Position numbers and translations under genes: made by a program. From Glycomyces tritici (GTDB taxonomy: Bacteria > Actinomycetota > Actinomycetes > Mycobacteriales > Micromonosporaceae): a DNA stretch of 64,000 bases. Position 1 is the first letter of the stretch. Each line of letters opens with the position of its first letter. The DNA lies in NCBI RefSeq assembly GCF_030403505.1, contig NZ_JAUEMJ010000001.1, forward strand, positions 1,014,606 through 1,078,605. Direction: 5' to 3'. The notes under the pieces are model-generated. The model saw only the letters and a list, made by a program, of their open reading frames with translations, was not told the origin of the DNA and made no database searches. Shown here in pieces: positions 44,664-54,087 of the stretch.

Positions 44664-46571
44664 ATGGGCATGAGCGACAACGACATCACCGAGGTCGAGC
44701 ACCTGGCCTGCGACGTCCTCGTGATCGGCGCGGGCGGGGCGGGCCTGCGGGCCGCGGTCGAGGCGCGGCTGGCGGGCAAGAGCGTCATCGTGATCTCCAA
44801 GTCCCTGTTCGGCAAGGCGCACACCGTCATGGCCGAAGGCGGCGCCGCAGCCGCCATGGGGAACGTCAACGCGAACGACAACTGGCAGGTCCACTTCCGC
44901 GACACCATGCGCGGGGGCAAGTTCCTCAACAATTACCGGATGGCCGAGCTGCACGCCAAGGAGGCGCCGGACCGGATCTGGGAGCTCGAGACGTACGGGG
45001 CCCTGTTCGACCGGACCGCCGACGGCAAGATCAGCCAGCGCAACTTCGGCGGCCACGAGTACCCGCGCCTGGCGCACGTGGGCGACCGCACCGGGCTCGA
45101 GCTGATCCGCACGCTCCAGCAGAAGCTCGTCTCGCTCCAGCAGGACGACGAGGCGGTGGGCGAGAGCCCCGACCGGCTCCAGGTCATCGACGAGACGACG
45201 ATCACCGAGCTGTTCACCGAGGGCGGCGCGGTCAAGGGCGCCTTCGGGTACCGGCGCGGCACGGGCCGGTTCATCGCGATCGCGGCCCCCGCGATCGTGC
45301 TCGCCACGGGCGGGATCGGGCGGTCCTTCAAGGTCACGTCGAACTCGTGGGAGTACACCGGGGACGGCCACGCGCTGGCCCTGCGAGCCGGGGCGAAGCT
45401 GGTCAACATGGAGTTCATCCAGTTCCACCCGACCGGGATGGTCTGGCCCCCTTCGGTTCGCGGCATCCTCGTCACCGAGTCGGTGCGCGGCGACGGCGGG
45501 GTGCTGAAGAACGCCGACGGCGTGCGGTTCATGTTCGACTACATCCCCGAGGTGTTCAAGGCGCAGTACGCCGACAACCCCGAGGAGGCCGACCGCTGGT
45601 ACACCGACCCCGACCACAACCGCAGGCCCCCCGAGCTGCTGCCGCGCGACGAGGTCGCGCGGGCGATCAACTCGGAGGTGAAGGCGGGCAGGGGGACCGA
45701 GCACGGCGGCGTGTACCTCGACATCGCGTCCCGGCGCAGTGCCGAGTACATCCGCGAGCGCCTGCCGTCGATGTTCCACCAGTTCAAGGAGCTGGCCGAT
45801 GTGGACATCACGGCGGCGCCGATGGAGGTGGGCCCGACCTGCCACTACATCATGGGCGGCATCGAGGTCGACGCCGACACGACCGCGTCGGCGGTGTCGG
45901 GCCTGTTCGCGGCCGGGGAGGTCTCGGGCGGCATGCACGGCTCGAACCGGCTCGGCGGGAACTCGCTCTCGGACCTGCTGGTGTTCGGCAAGCGCGCGGG
46001 CGAGTACGCCGCCGCGCACGCCTCGGCGACGGAACCTCCAGAGCTCGCTGAGGCGGCGATCGCGGCGGCCGTGGAGGACGCTTTGCGGCCCTTCGGGAAC
46101 GACGGCGAGAACCCGTACGCGCTGCAGGACGCGATGCAGCAGATCAACGGCCGCCTCGTGGGGATCATCCGCCGCGCGGGCGAGCTCGAGGAGGCGCTGA
46201 CCGAACTGGCGGCGCTGGAGGAGCGCATCGCGAACGTCACCGCGATCGGCGGCCGGGCCTACAACCCCGGCTGGCACCTGGCGCTGGACCTGCGGAACAT
46301 GTACGTCTGCTCGGTCGCGACCGCGATGGCCGCGCTGGAGCGGGACGAGTCGCGCGGCGGGCACACCCGCGAGGACGCGCCGGGCATGGACCCGCAGTGG
46401 CGCAAGGTGAACCTGGTGGCCTCGCTCGAGGACGGCCGGGTGCGGCTGGAGCGCCAGGCGGTGCCGGCGATGACGCCGGAGCTGCTCGGCCTGTTCGAGC
46501 AGACGGAGCTCGCGAAGTACATGACCCCCGAGGAGTACCAGTCCTCGTCGACAGAGGAGGAGAGCCGATGA
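44664..46571 (+). CDS. sdhA: Succinate dehydrogenase / fumarate reductase flavoprotein subunit
   Basis: This 635-residue protein has the FAD-binding motif VIGAGGAGLRAA (20-31), the flavin-linking His53 (KAHTVMAEGG), the substrate motifs FHPTGMVWPP and RGDGGVLKN, and MGGIEVDADT. It oxidises succinate to fumarate. AAAGGGG precedes two ATG codons (44664 and 44670); the first gives 5-nt spacing and is used here. The stop overlaps the sdhB start (ATGA). Length fits the Sdh1 class, which is longer than the Sdh2 flavoprotein. Confidence 0.96.
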   Translation: MGMSDNDITEVEHLACDVLVIGAGGAGLRAAVEARLAGKSVIVISKSLFGKAHTVMAEGGAAAAMGNVNANDNWQVHFRDTMRGGKFLNNYRMAELHAKEAPDRIWELETYGALFDRTADGKISQRNFGGHEYPRLAHVGDRTGLELIRTLQQKLVSLQQDDEAVGESPDRLQVIDETTITELFTEGGAVKGAFGYRRGTGRFIAIAAPAIVLATGGIGRSFKVTSNSWEYTGDGHALALRAGAKLVNMEFIQFHPTGMVWPPSVRGILVTESVRGDGGVLKNADGVRFMFDYIPEVFKAQYADNPEEADRWYTDPDHNRRPPELLPRDEVARAINSEVKAGRGTEHGGVYLDIASRRSAEYIRERLPSMFHQFKELADVDITAAPMEVGPTCHYIMGGIEVDADTTASAVSGLFAAGEVSGGMHGSNRLGGNSLSDLLVFGKRAGEYAAAHASATEPPELAEAAIAAAVEDALRPFGNDGENPYALQDAMQQINGRLVGIIRRAGELEEALTELAALEERIANVTAIGGRAYNPGWHLALDLRNMYVCSVATAMAALERDESRGGHTREDAPGMDPQWRKVNLVASLEDGRVRLERQAVPAMTPELLGLFEQTELAKYMTPEEYQSSSTEEESR

Positions 46572-47335
46572 GCGAGAGGACCTTCCGGGTGTGGCGGGGC
46601 GACGCCGAGGGCGGCGGCTTCGCCGAGTTCGACGTCGAGGTCAACGAGGGCGAGGTGATCCTCGACGTGGTGCACCGCATCCAGGCCGAGCAGGCGCCCG
46701 ACCTCGCGGTGCGGTGGAACTGCAAGGCCGGCAAGTGCGGCTCGTGCTCGGCGGAGGTGAACGGGATGCCGCGGCTAATGTGCATGACCCGCATGAACCT
46801 CTTCGAGGAGGGCGAGGCCGTGACCATCACTCCCCTGCGGACGTTCCCGGTGGTGCGCGACCTCGTCACGGACGTGTCGTTCAACTACGAGAAGGCCCGG
46901 CAGATGCCGGCGTTCGCGCCGCCGGAGGGCCTGGAGCCGGGCGAGTACCGGATGCAGCAGGTCGATGTGGAGCGCAGCCAGGAGTTCCGCAAGTGCATCG
47001 AGTGCTTCCTGTGCCAGAACACCTGCCACGTGGTGCGCGACCACGAGGAGAACAAGCCGCCGTTCTCGGGCCCGCGCCTGTTCATCCGGGCCGCCGAGCT
47101 CGACATGCACCCGCTGGACGCGCGCGGTGACCGCCGCGAGCAGGCGCAGGACGACCAGGGCCTGGGCCTGTGCAACATCACGAAGTGCTGCACCGAGGTG
47201 TGCCCCGAGCACATCAGGATCACCGACAACGCGATCATCCCGATGAAGGAGCGCGTCGCCGGGGACCGCTACGACCCGCTGGTGTGGCTGGGCCGCAAGA
47301 TCTTCCGCAAGGGGAAGAGCGGGCAGCCGGGCTGA
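46568..47335 (+). CDS. sdhB: Succinate dehydrogenase iron-sulfur subunit
   Basis: This 255-residue protein has the [2Fe-2S] cluster Cys set (CKAGKCGSCSAEVNG and a later MCM), and two ferredoxin-type sets CIECFLCQNTC and CNITKCCTEVCP for the [4Fe-4S] and [3Fe-4S] clusters. The C-terminus (WLGRKIFRKGK) is normal for the family. Directly past its stop, on the other strand, lies the broken 3' end of ohr. Confidence 0.96.
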   Translation: MSERTFRVWRGDAEGGGFAEFDVEVNEGEVILDVVHRIQAEQAPDLAVRWNCKAGKCGSCSAEVNGMPRLMCMTRMNLFEEGEAVTITPLRTFPVVRDLVTDVSFNYEKARQMPAFAPPEGLEPGEYRMQQVDVERSQEFRKCIECFLCQNTCHVVRDHEENKPPFSGPRLFIRAAELDMHPLDARGDRREQAQDDQGLGLCNITKCCTEVCPEHIRITDNAIIPMKERVAGDRYDPLVWLGRKIFRKGKSGQPG

Positions 47336-47692
47336 CCGGCACTGCGCGACGAGGCCTTCGGCGATGCTGCGGGGCTGGCCGGGGATGGAGACCTCGAGGA
47401 TGGCGTTCAGGCCGAAGCCGTCGCCGCCGTCCAGTTTGCCGATGCCGACGCTGGCCTGGACCTCGGAGGCGCCGAGGTCGACCTTCGCCGAGCGGGCGAT
47501 GCTCTGGAGCGCGCTGTGGAAGCAGGCCGCGTAGCCGGCGGCGAACAGCAGCTCGGGGTTGGGGGCGCCGCCGGGGCCGCCGAGCTCGGGCGGCATGCGG
47601 ACGTCGAAGTCGATGAGGCCGTCGCCGCCGGTGACGTGGCCGTTGCGGCCTTCGCCGGTCGAAACGGCATGGGCAGTGTAAAGCGCCTTCAT
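47336..47692 (-). pseudogene. ohr: Organic hydroperoxide resistance protein Ohr, C-terminus missing
   Basis: The first 117 residues match Ohr/OsmC: MKALYTAHAVSTGEGRNGHV, GGAPNPELLFAAGYAACFHS with peroxidatic Cys57, and ILEVSIPGQPRSIAEGLVAQ. Family members (about 140 residues) continue with a CPYSNAT-type block carrying the second catalytic Cys. Here homology stops at about 47345, and the open frame runs on antisense through sdhB to 46775 (305 codons in all) with no Ohr-like sequence. The second Cys is lost, so peroxidase activity is unlikely. It is 12 bp downstream of ohrR. Confidence 0.8.
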
Positions 47693-47704
47693 GGTGTCTC
47701 CTTC

Positions 47705-48154
47705 TCACTCGGTGGTCTCGCGGGTGCGGATGGACTCGGTGAACTCGTTGAGCTTGTCGCGCAAGGCGACCAGCTCCTCATAGGACATCCCGGAGGCGCC
47801 GCCGACCACTTGCGTGACCTCGCAGCCGCGGCTCTCGAGCGCGGCCCCGGCCTCGGTGAGGTGCACGGTCACGCGGCGCTCGTCGCCGGCGTCCGCACCG
47901 CGGCGGCGCTCGACGAACCCGGCGGCCTCGAGCCGCTTGAGCAGCGGGGAGACGGTGCCGGAGTCGAGCTGGAGCGCGTCGCCGAGGGCGGTCACGGTGA
48001 GGCCGTCGGTCTCCCACAGCGCCATGAGGACCAGGAACTGCGGGTAGGTCAGCCCGAGCTGGTCGAGCATCGGCCGGTACAGGCCGATGACCGCGCGGGA
48101 GGCGGTGTACAGCGCGAAGCAGGCCTGCTCCCGGAGCCGGGGTGTCTTGTCCAT
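47705..48154 (-). CDS. ohrR: MarR-family organic hydroperoxide sensor OhrR
   Basis: This 149-residue repressor matches OhrR: REQACFALYTASRAVIGLYRPMLD with the reactive Cys of the family (residue 13 from MDKT), LTYPQFLVLMALWE, and the winged helix LQLDSGTVSPLLKRLEAAGFVERRR. Oxidation of the Cys by organic peroxides releases it from DNA. Start at ATG 48154 because a TATGTT -10 lies 7 nt upstream (48162-48167). The gene it should control, ohr, follows directly but is truncated. Confidence 0.92.
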   Translation of the reverse strand: MDKTPRLREQACFALYTASRAVIGLYRPMLDQLGLTYPQFLVLMALWETDGLTVTALGDALQLDSGTVSPLLKRLEAAGFVERRRGADAGDERRVTVHLTEAGAALESRGCEVTQVVGGASGMSYEELVALRDKLNEFTESIRTRETTE

Positions 48155-48161
48155 GCACACG

Positions 48162-48190
48162 AACATAGCGCACAACTAAGTTGTGCGCAA
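48162..48190 (-). promoter_or_regulatory. ohrR promoter with OhrR operator in the spacer
   Basis: On the minus strand TTGCGC (48190-48185), a 17-bp spacer and TATGTT (48167-48162) form a promoter. A perfect 21-bp palindrome with arms GCGCACAACT/AGTTGTGCGC (48168-48188) fills the spacer, so a bound repressor would exclude RNA polymerase. Confidence 0.8.
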
Positions 48191-48205
48191 TCTAGTTGTG
48201 AGCCA

Positions 48206-48787
48206 CTAGTCAATCGGGCCGAAGCGGACGTGCCGCCCGATCTCCCGCAGGGCGCCTTCGGGATCGGCGACCACCGCGGGCGGGAAGTTGCCGGTCATGA
48301 GCAGTCCGGCGAAGCCGTGGACGAGCGACCACGCGCCCAGCGCGCTCGCGTTGAAGTCCGGCGGCGCCCCGTCCGGCCCGGGCTTCGCATCCCCCGCGCC
48401 GCGCACGAGCGCGGCGCGCGAGCGGGCCTCGGCGCGGGCGAGGTCGGGATCGTCCTCATGGAGCAGTTCAGGTCGGAACATCGTCTCGAAATACGCCTTG
48501 TTGTCGATGGCGAAGCGCACGTAGGCGATCCCGACCTCGACGAAGTCGCCCGTGGCCGCCCAGGCGGTGTCGAGCGCGTCGGCGAAGCGGTCGTAGCCCT
48601 CGGCGGCGACGGCGGTCAGGAGCCCGGCCTTGTCGCCGAAGTGGTGGGCCGGCGCGGCGTGCGAGACGCCCGCCAGCTTGGCGACGGCGCGCAGGCTCAG
48701 CGCGCTCGGCCCGGTCTCGGCGATGGACGCCACGGCGGCGTCGATGAGGGCCCGGCGCAGGTCGCCGTGGTGGTAGCGATCGGTCAC
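48206..48787 (-). CDS. TetR-family transcriptional regulator
   Basis: This 193-residue repressor begins with the typical RYHHGDLRRALIDAA helix and has a TetR helix-turn-helix (LSLRAVAKLAGVSHAAPAHHFGDKAGLL, about 32-60), followed by the TetR_C WHG-like ligand domain (FETMFRPELL). The GTG at 48787 is 7 nt past a TACAGT -10, so it is probably leaderless. It is divergent from a small membrane protein gene; both -35 elements lie in copies of the same palindrome. Confidence 0.92.
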   Translation of the reverse strand: MTDRYHHGDLRRALIDAAVASIAETGPSALSLRAVAKLAGVSHAAPAHHFGDKAGLLTAVAAEGYDRFADALDTAWAATGDFVEVGIAYVRFAIDNKAYFETMFRPELLHEDDPDLARAEARSRAALVRGAGDAKPGPDGAPPDFNASALGAWSLVHGFAGLLMTGNFPPAVVADPEGALREIGRHVRFGPID

Positions 48788-48809
48788 GAGAGCCACTGTA
48801 GCGCGGATC

Positions 48810-48822
48810 TTGACAGTGTCAA
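48810..48822. promoter_or_regulatory. TetR operator 1, containing -35 of tetR
   Basis: TTGACA-G-TGTCAA is a perfect palindrome. On the minus strand its TTGACA is a consensus -35, 16 bp from the TACAGT -10 of the regulator gene. Confidence 0.8.
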
Positions 48823-48851
48823 ACACCACTGCGGCCACCGAGGCAACTAAC

Positions 48852-48864
48852 TTGACACTGTCAA
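48852..48864. promoter_or_regulatory. TetR operator 2, containing -35 of the membrane protein gene
   Basis: TTGACA-C-TGTCAA is the same palindrome with a different centre base. Its TTGACA is a -35 on the plus strand, 17 bp before TACGTT. Confidence 0.8.
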
Positions 48865-48913
48865 GACCGGGGCGTACGTTGGGTTCCACACCACACACGA
48901 TTGGAAGCCCCTG

Positions 48914-49336
48914 ATGTTCGAGTCCACTCTCGCCCTGAGCGACGCCTCCCGCATCATCGCCGGGATCGGCCTGCTCACCATCGTCACCATCGAGTTCGGC
49001 GGCATGTTCCTGCTCAGGATCGCCGCAGGCAAGGTCCCGCTCACCGACTTCCAGAAGTCCTTCTCCCGCGCCGGGCACGCCCACGCCGGCGTCCTCGTCA
49101 TCCTCAGCCTCGTCAGCCTGATCCTCGCCGACGCGACCGGCCTCGACGGCTTCTGGGGCTGGACCGCCCGCATCGCGATCCCCACCGCCGCCGTCCTCAT
49201 GTCCGGCGGGTTCTTCGCCGCCATGGCGGGTGCGGGCCGCACCGCGCCGAACAGGTTCATCGCGATCGTCCTCGTCGGCGCCGCGAGCCTCGCCCTCGGC
49301 GTCGTGACCCTCGGCATCGGCCTGCTGCTCGCCTGA
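48914..49336 (+). CDS. Small four-helix membrane protein, TetR-controlled
   Basis: This 140-residue protein has four hydrophobic helices (about 13-33, 54-73, 85-105, 115-138) and few polar features apart from SFSRAGHAHAGVL in the second helix, where two His could bind a ligand or metal. I do not recognise the family. The transcript starts near 48887 (TACGTT -10), giving a 27-nt leader with GGAAG. The palindromic twin operators imply strict control by the divergent TetR. Confidence 0.8.
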   Translation: MFESTLALSDASRIIAGIGLLTIVTIEFGGMFLLRIAAGKVPLTDFQKSFSRAGHAHAGVLVILSLVSLILADATGLDGFWGWTARIAIPTAAVLMSGGFFAAMAGAGRTAPNRFIAIVLVGAASLALGVVTLGIGLLLA

Positions 49337-49462
49337 CAGAGCCGGGTCCCGCGCCCCGGCCACGCCGAACCAGCCGCCCGGCCCCCGCCGGGGCGTGGGC
49401 CCCCACTCCATCCTCGCGCGCGCCGTGCAACGGCGCCACGGGCCCGCCTAGACTTGACCCTC

Positions 49463-50536
<1,074 letters not shown>

Positions 50537-50653
50537 ACCTCGCCACTTCCGGGAACGCAGACCCCGTGCGCGGCAGCGCCTTCGGGCTCCGAGGCACGGC
50601 AATCCCGCCGTGCCCAGGTTTAAACACGCCTTTCCTTGAGCACTAAGGAATCT

Positions 50654-50680
50654 GACGCCGCGACGTTCGGTCGCGGCGTC
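50654..50680 (+). terminator. Hairpin between ychF and SDR gene
   Basis: Perfect 11-bp stem GACGCCGCGAC (50654-50664) with 50670-50680, loop GTTCG, followed by TTCG. It ends 20 bp before the SDR start, so it may end ychF transcripts or act as an attenuator. Confidence 0.65.
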
Positions 50681-50699
50681 TTCGATTCGGAGGTGGGCC

Positions 50700-51497
50700 A
50701 TGCAGCGTGAGCCGAGACAGCGGGAAGTCGCGGTCGTGACCGGCGGCGGGCAGGGCATCGGCAGGGCGATCACCGAACGGCTCCTCGGCGACGACCGCGC
50801 GGTCGTCGTCATCGAGCTGCACGACGAGCAGCTCGAATGGCTCGACGAGGCCATCAGCGAGAGCCGGGCCTGGGTGGTCGTGGGCGACGCGGGCGACGAC
50901 GCCGTCGCCGCGCGGGCCGTCGCCGCCGCCGAATCCCTCGGCGCGCTCACCGGCTGGGTCAACAACGCCGCGGTGTTCCGCGACGCCTGGCTCCACGAGG
51001 CGGGCGGTGCGGCCGTCGCGGAGCTGGTCCGGCGCAACCTCCAGCCGTGCCTGGCCGGGTCGGCCGCCGCAGTGGCCGCGTTCCGCGTCCAGGGTGTCCC
51101 CGGGAGCATCGTCAACATCTCGTCCCATCAGGCGCAGCGGGCCGTGCGCGGAGCGCTGCCCTACGCGACCGCCAAGGCCGCGATCGAGGGCCTCACGCGG
51201 GCGCTGGCGGTCGATTACGGCCCTTGGAACGTGCGGGTGAACGCGCTCGCGCTCGGGTCGGTGGCGACCGAGCGGCTGCGGGCGCTGGAGGACTCCGGTA
51301 CGGCCGTGTACGCGCAGGTCGAGGCGGCCATGCAGGAGCTGCATCCGCTCGGCAGGGCGGGCGAGGCGGGCGAGGTGGCCGACACGGTGGCGTTCCTGCT
51401 CTCGGAGCAGTCGTCGTTCATCAGCGGCGCCGTGCTGCCGGTCGACGGCGCCCGCTCGGCGCAGGGCCACGACCCGGAGGCCGTGGTGCCCTCCTGA
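50700..51497 (+). CDS. Short-chain dehydrogenase/reductase (3-oxoacyl-ACP reductase-like)
   Basis: This 265-residue classical SDR has VTGGGQGIGRAI (15-26), VNNAAVF, the catalytic Ser in IVNISSHQAQR and Tyr-x-x-x-Lys in LPYATAKAAIEGLTRAL, then SSFISGAVLPVDGA. A GGAGG ribosome-binding site precedes the ATG. The short C-terminal tail is Ala/Gln-rich. No neighbouring pathway gene reveals the substrate. Confidence 0.91.
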   Translation: MQREPRQREVAVVTGGGQGIGRAITERLLGDDRAVVVIELHDEQLEWLDEAISESRAWVVVGDAGDDAVAARAVAAAESLGALTGWVNNAAVFRDAWLHEAGGAAVAELVRRNLQPCLAGSAAAVAAFRVQGVPGSIVNISSHQAQRAVRGALPYATAKAAIEGLTRALAVDYGPWNVRVNALALGSVATERLRALEDSGTAVYAQVEAAMQELHPLGRAGEAGEVADTVAFLLSEQSSFISGAVLPVDGARSAQGHDPEAVVPS

Positions 51498-51617
51498 GAG
51501 GGCGCGGCCATGCCGTGAGCGTGCCGCGCCATTCGCGTCAGTGCAGGCGTGCCCGGGCATGAAGAAGGCGGACCGGCGGGGAGGTGGGGTCCCCGGCGAT
51601 CCGCCGTGCGGTTCGGG

Positions 51618-51974
51618 TCATTCGCCCCGTCTGAGCCAGCGGAAGCGGCCCTTGGAGCTCGGGTCCTGCTGTGCCGCGAGCTCTCCTGCGATGGTGATGT
51701 AGGCGGTCTCGACGCGGCCCGCGAAGGTCACGTCGGTGAGACTGAACCCGCCTTCGCTGGCGAGCACGATGAGCGTGGCTTCATCGGTGCGCGAGACGTC
51801 CGGCCTGACGCCGAGCGTGTCGGCGAAGATCTTGATGTGTTCGGCGAGCTCCGCGTGCTGGGAATCGTCGAGCGGCAGCGACCGCGACAGGCGGCCGGCA
51901 TCATCCGCTACCCAACCATTGAGCTCCCTCAGTGCATCCAGCAGCACGTTGTCGTCTTGCTCCGTTCTCCCCAT
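51618..51974 (-). CDS. Small acidic protein of unknown function
   Basis: This 118-residue protein (from MGRTEQDD at 51974) is soluble, helical at the N-terminus and beta-rich in the middle (EATLIVLASEGGFSLTDVTFAG), ending in basic RFRWLRRGE. I do not recognise the family. There is no signal peptide. It stands alone between an SDR gene and a 426-bp gene-poor stretch. Confidence 0.65.
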   Translation of the reverse strand: MGRTEQDDNVLLDALRELNGWVADDAGRLSRSLPLDDSQHAELAEHIKIFADTLGVRPDVSRTDEATLIVLASEGGFSLTDVTFAGRVETAYITIAGELAAQQDPSSKGRFRWLRRGE

Positions 51975-52400
51975 ATGGCACCGTCGCCATTTCGTCCTGG
52001 CCGCGACCGGCAAAGCGGTGCCCTGCCTAGGCAGGGCGGCGGCCGATCAGTAAGGTGGTCTGATTCGGCTCCGACGGACACGGGGGCTTCGTGTCTGAAT
52101 TGTCGCCGGATCTTTATCGTTTCTGAACCGAGTCTTGCGCGTCTCCCAGTTTCTGTCCAGACCGGCAAATGGGATTAATCGGTAATACCGGCTTCCGCGG
52201 GACAGTTCTTGTCTGGTTTTGTGCTGGTGGACACGATTCCTGACCGTAGGGGCGACGCAACATCATCCGAACGTATGAACAACACGTTGCTCACTAGTGA
52301 TCACTGTTCGTAATCTGACGCGCGAAAGATAACGAAACGCCCTCAAACCGGCAACGGCCGCGAAGCCTGGACGACACCGCGGCGCCGATAAGCTCTTGCG
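51975..52400. other. Gene-free stretch with lowered GC content
   Basis: These 426 bp are visibly richer in A/T than their surroundings (for example 52090-52180 and 52200-52330). They hold the Nudix gene promoter (TAAGCT, 52389-52394, 6 nt before its GTG) and a near palindrome CACTAGTGATCACTG around 52293-52307. No gene or RNA recognised. Confidence 0.45.
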
Positions 52401-52808
52401 GTGAACGAACCGCGTCCTGAGCCGCCGAGGGTCGTCGTCGGCGCCGCGATCCGCGCCGGGCACCGCATCCTCGCCGCCGCCCGCGCCTACCCGCCCGAAC
52501 TCGCCGGGCTCTGGGAGTTCCCCGGCGGCAAGGTCGAGCCGGACGAGACCGAGGCCGAGGCGCTGGCGCGCGAGTGCCGCGAAGAGCTCGGCGTCGAGAT
52601 CGCGGTCGGCGAGCGCGTGGGCGGCGATCTCGCGACCGGCAACGGGAGGTACCTGCTGCGGGTCTACTTCGCGGACCTCACCGAGGGCGAACCGCACGCC
52701 AAGGAGCACGCGGAGCTGCGGTGGCTCGCCCCCGGCGAACTCGACTCCGTGCCGTGGCTCCCGGGCAACCGCCCGGCCGTCGACACGCTCCGGGAGCTGC
52801 TCTCCTGA
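52401..52808 (+). CDS. mutT: Nudix hydrolase, MutT-like
   Basis: This 135-residue protein has an intact Nudix box (GGKVEPDETEAEALARECREELGV, residues about 41-64, with REL-EE metal ligands written RECREE here) and the MutT features FPGGKVE and WLAPGEL. Likely hydrolyses 8-oxo-dGTP or a related nucleotide to prevent mutation. The GTG start is 6 nt past a TAAGCT -10, so it is probably leaderless. It converges on the D-amino-acid gene at 52829. Confidence 0.92.
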   Translation: MNEPRPEPPRVVVGAAIRAGHRILAAARAYPPELAGLWEFPGGKVEPDETEAEALARECREELGVEIAVGERVGGDLATGNGRYLLRVYFADLTEGEPHAKEHAELRWLAPGELDSVPWLPGNRPAVDTLRELLS

Positions 52809-52828
52809 ACCGCCTCTAGAAGCCGCCC

Positions 52829-54052
52829 CTAGAAGAAGGTGTGCACCGCGTCGACCACCAGGCCGGTCTCGTCGTCGACGACGGGGATGAGGCGCCACTT
52901 GTCGAAGGCGGTGCAGGGGTGGGAGAGGCCGAGTTCGACCACGTCGCCGACGGCCAGTCCTTCGGCGCCGGTGAGGTGCAGGTGCTGGTCGCTGATCTGC
53001 GGGCACCGCGCGGCGGTCGCGTCCCATGCCCCGCTTCCGTTATGTCGCAGCGGGATCGGAAGGTCCTGGTCGAACGGGAGGTCGCGGCGGCCGGCGTCGA
53101 GGATCGCCAGGCCGGGCTCCGGTCGGGAGAGGACGGTCGCCCGCGCGCGCAGTGCGGGCAGCAGGACCGGTCCGTCGCCGCCGCGGGCCACGGGGGTGGT
53201 GCGGGCGTAGCAGCCGTGGTCGTGGACGAGGTAGGAGCCCGAGCGCAGGAGCACTTCGGCGCGGGGGGCGAGCGGGCCGAGCACGGCGGCGACCCGGTCG
53301 AAGTAGGCGCTGCCGCCGGCGCTGACGACCGGCCTGTCGGTCTCGAAGTCCAAGGCCGCGAACAGGGTCGCGAGGTCGCCGAGGTAGTCGTCGACGGCCG
53401 CCAGGTCGGCCGCGCCGGTCCCGGAGGCCACCGCGCCCTCGTATCCAGCGACGCCCGCGAGCCGCAGGTTCGGGGCGGCTTCGACACCGGCGGCGACCTT
53501 GAGCGCGGCCTCGATCCCCCGCGCCCCGGCCCGGCCGCCCGTCGCGCCGAGCTCGACGAGTACGTCGATCGACGTAGCCGCCGCCTCCGAAACCCTGACT
53601 TTCGGCACCTCGGAATCGGAAAAAAGACACATGCGGGCCCCTTCACCGGCCCATAGGCTTAGTCGGACGGCCGCGGCAGGGTCGGCGATCTCGTTGGCGA
53701 TGAGGATCCGGGGCACGCCGAACCGGTGGGCCACACCGGCTTGGAAGAGGTTGGCGACGGTGATCGCGGCGGCGCCGGCATCGAGCTGGCGCCGCCAGAG
53801 CTGGGGGGCCATCGTGGCCTTGCCGTGAGGGGCGAGCGAAAGGCGCCGCTCGGCGCACCAGGAGGCCATGGAAAGGAGGTTGTGCTCAAGGGCCTGCGCC
53901 GAGAGCGTCACGACGGGGGTGGGGAGGGTGGGGGTGGGGGGCCCCGAAGCGATCCACTCGGCGATCGTCAGGCCGTGAGCCGAGGCCGGAACGCCCTTGT
54001 GGCGCCAGTCGAGGACCTCGTCGTGGAGGGCGCGCAGCCGGGTCTCGTCCAT
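52829..54052 (-). CDS. D-serine dehydratase-like / D-amino-acid deaminase (fold type III PLP)
   Basis: This 407-residue protein has an alanine-racemase-like barrel with the PLP Lys78 in PHGKATMAPQL and a C-terminal beta domain with the zinc ligands of eukaryotic-type D-serine dehydratases (DQHLHL and LSHPCTAFDKW). It should deaminate D-serine or a related D-amino acid to a 2-oxo acid. An AAGGAGGTG ribosome-binding site fixes the ATG. It is divergent, by only 35 bp, from RidA-like and D-aminoacylase genes, which complete a D-amino-acid pathway. Confidence 0.88.
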   Translation of the reverse strand: MDETRLRALHDEVLDWRHKGVPASAHGLTIAEWIASGPPTPTLPTPVVTLSAQALEHNLLSMASWCAERRLSLAPHGKATMAPQLWRRQLDAGAAAITVANLFQAGVAHRFGVPRILIANEIADPAAAVRLSLWAGEGARMCLFSDSEVPKVRVSEAAATSIDVLVELGATGGRAGARGIEAALKVAAGVEAAPNLRLAGVAGYEGAVASGTGAADLAAVDDYLGDLATLFAALDFETDRPVVSAGGSAYFDRVAAVLGPLAPRAEVLLRSGSYLVHDHGCYARTTPVARGGDGPVLLPALRARATVLSRPEPGLAILDAGRRDLPFDQDLPIPLRHNGSGAWDATAARCPQISDQHLHLTGAEGLAVGDVVELGLSHPCTAFDKWRLIPVVDDETGLVVDAVHTFF

Positions 54053-54087
54053 GGCCCACCTCCTTAATTGGAATGTATCTTTACTAT

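Noticed and set aside
46775..47335. Long minus-strand open frame opposite sdhB continuing ohr
   Set aside because: It has no similarity to Ohr and mirrors sdhB codons; in such GC-rich DNA antisense frames stay open by chance. Treated as read-through of a truncated gene.
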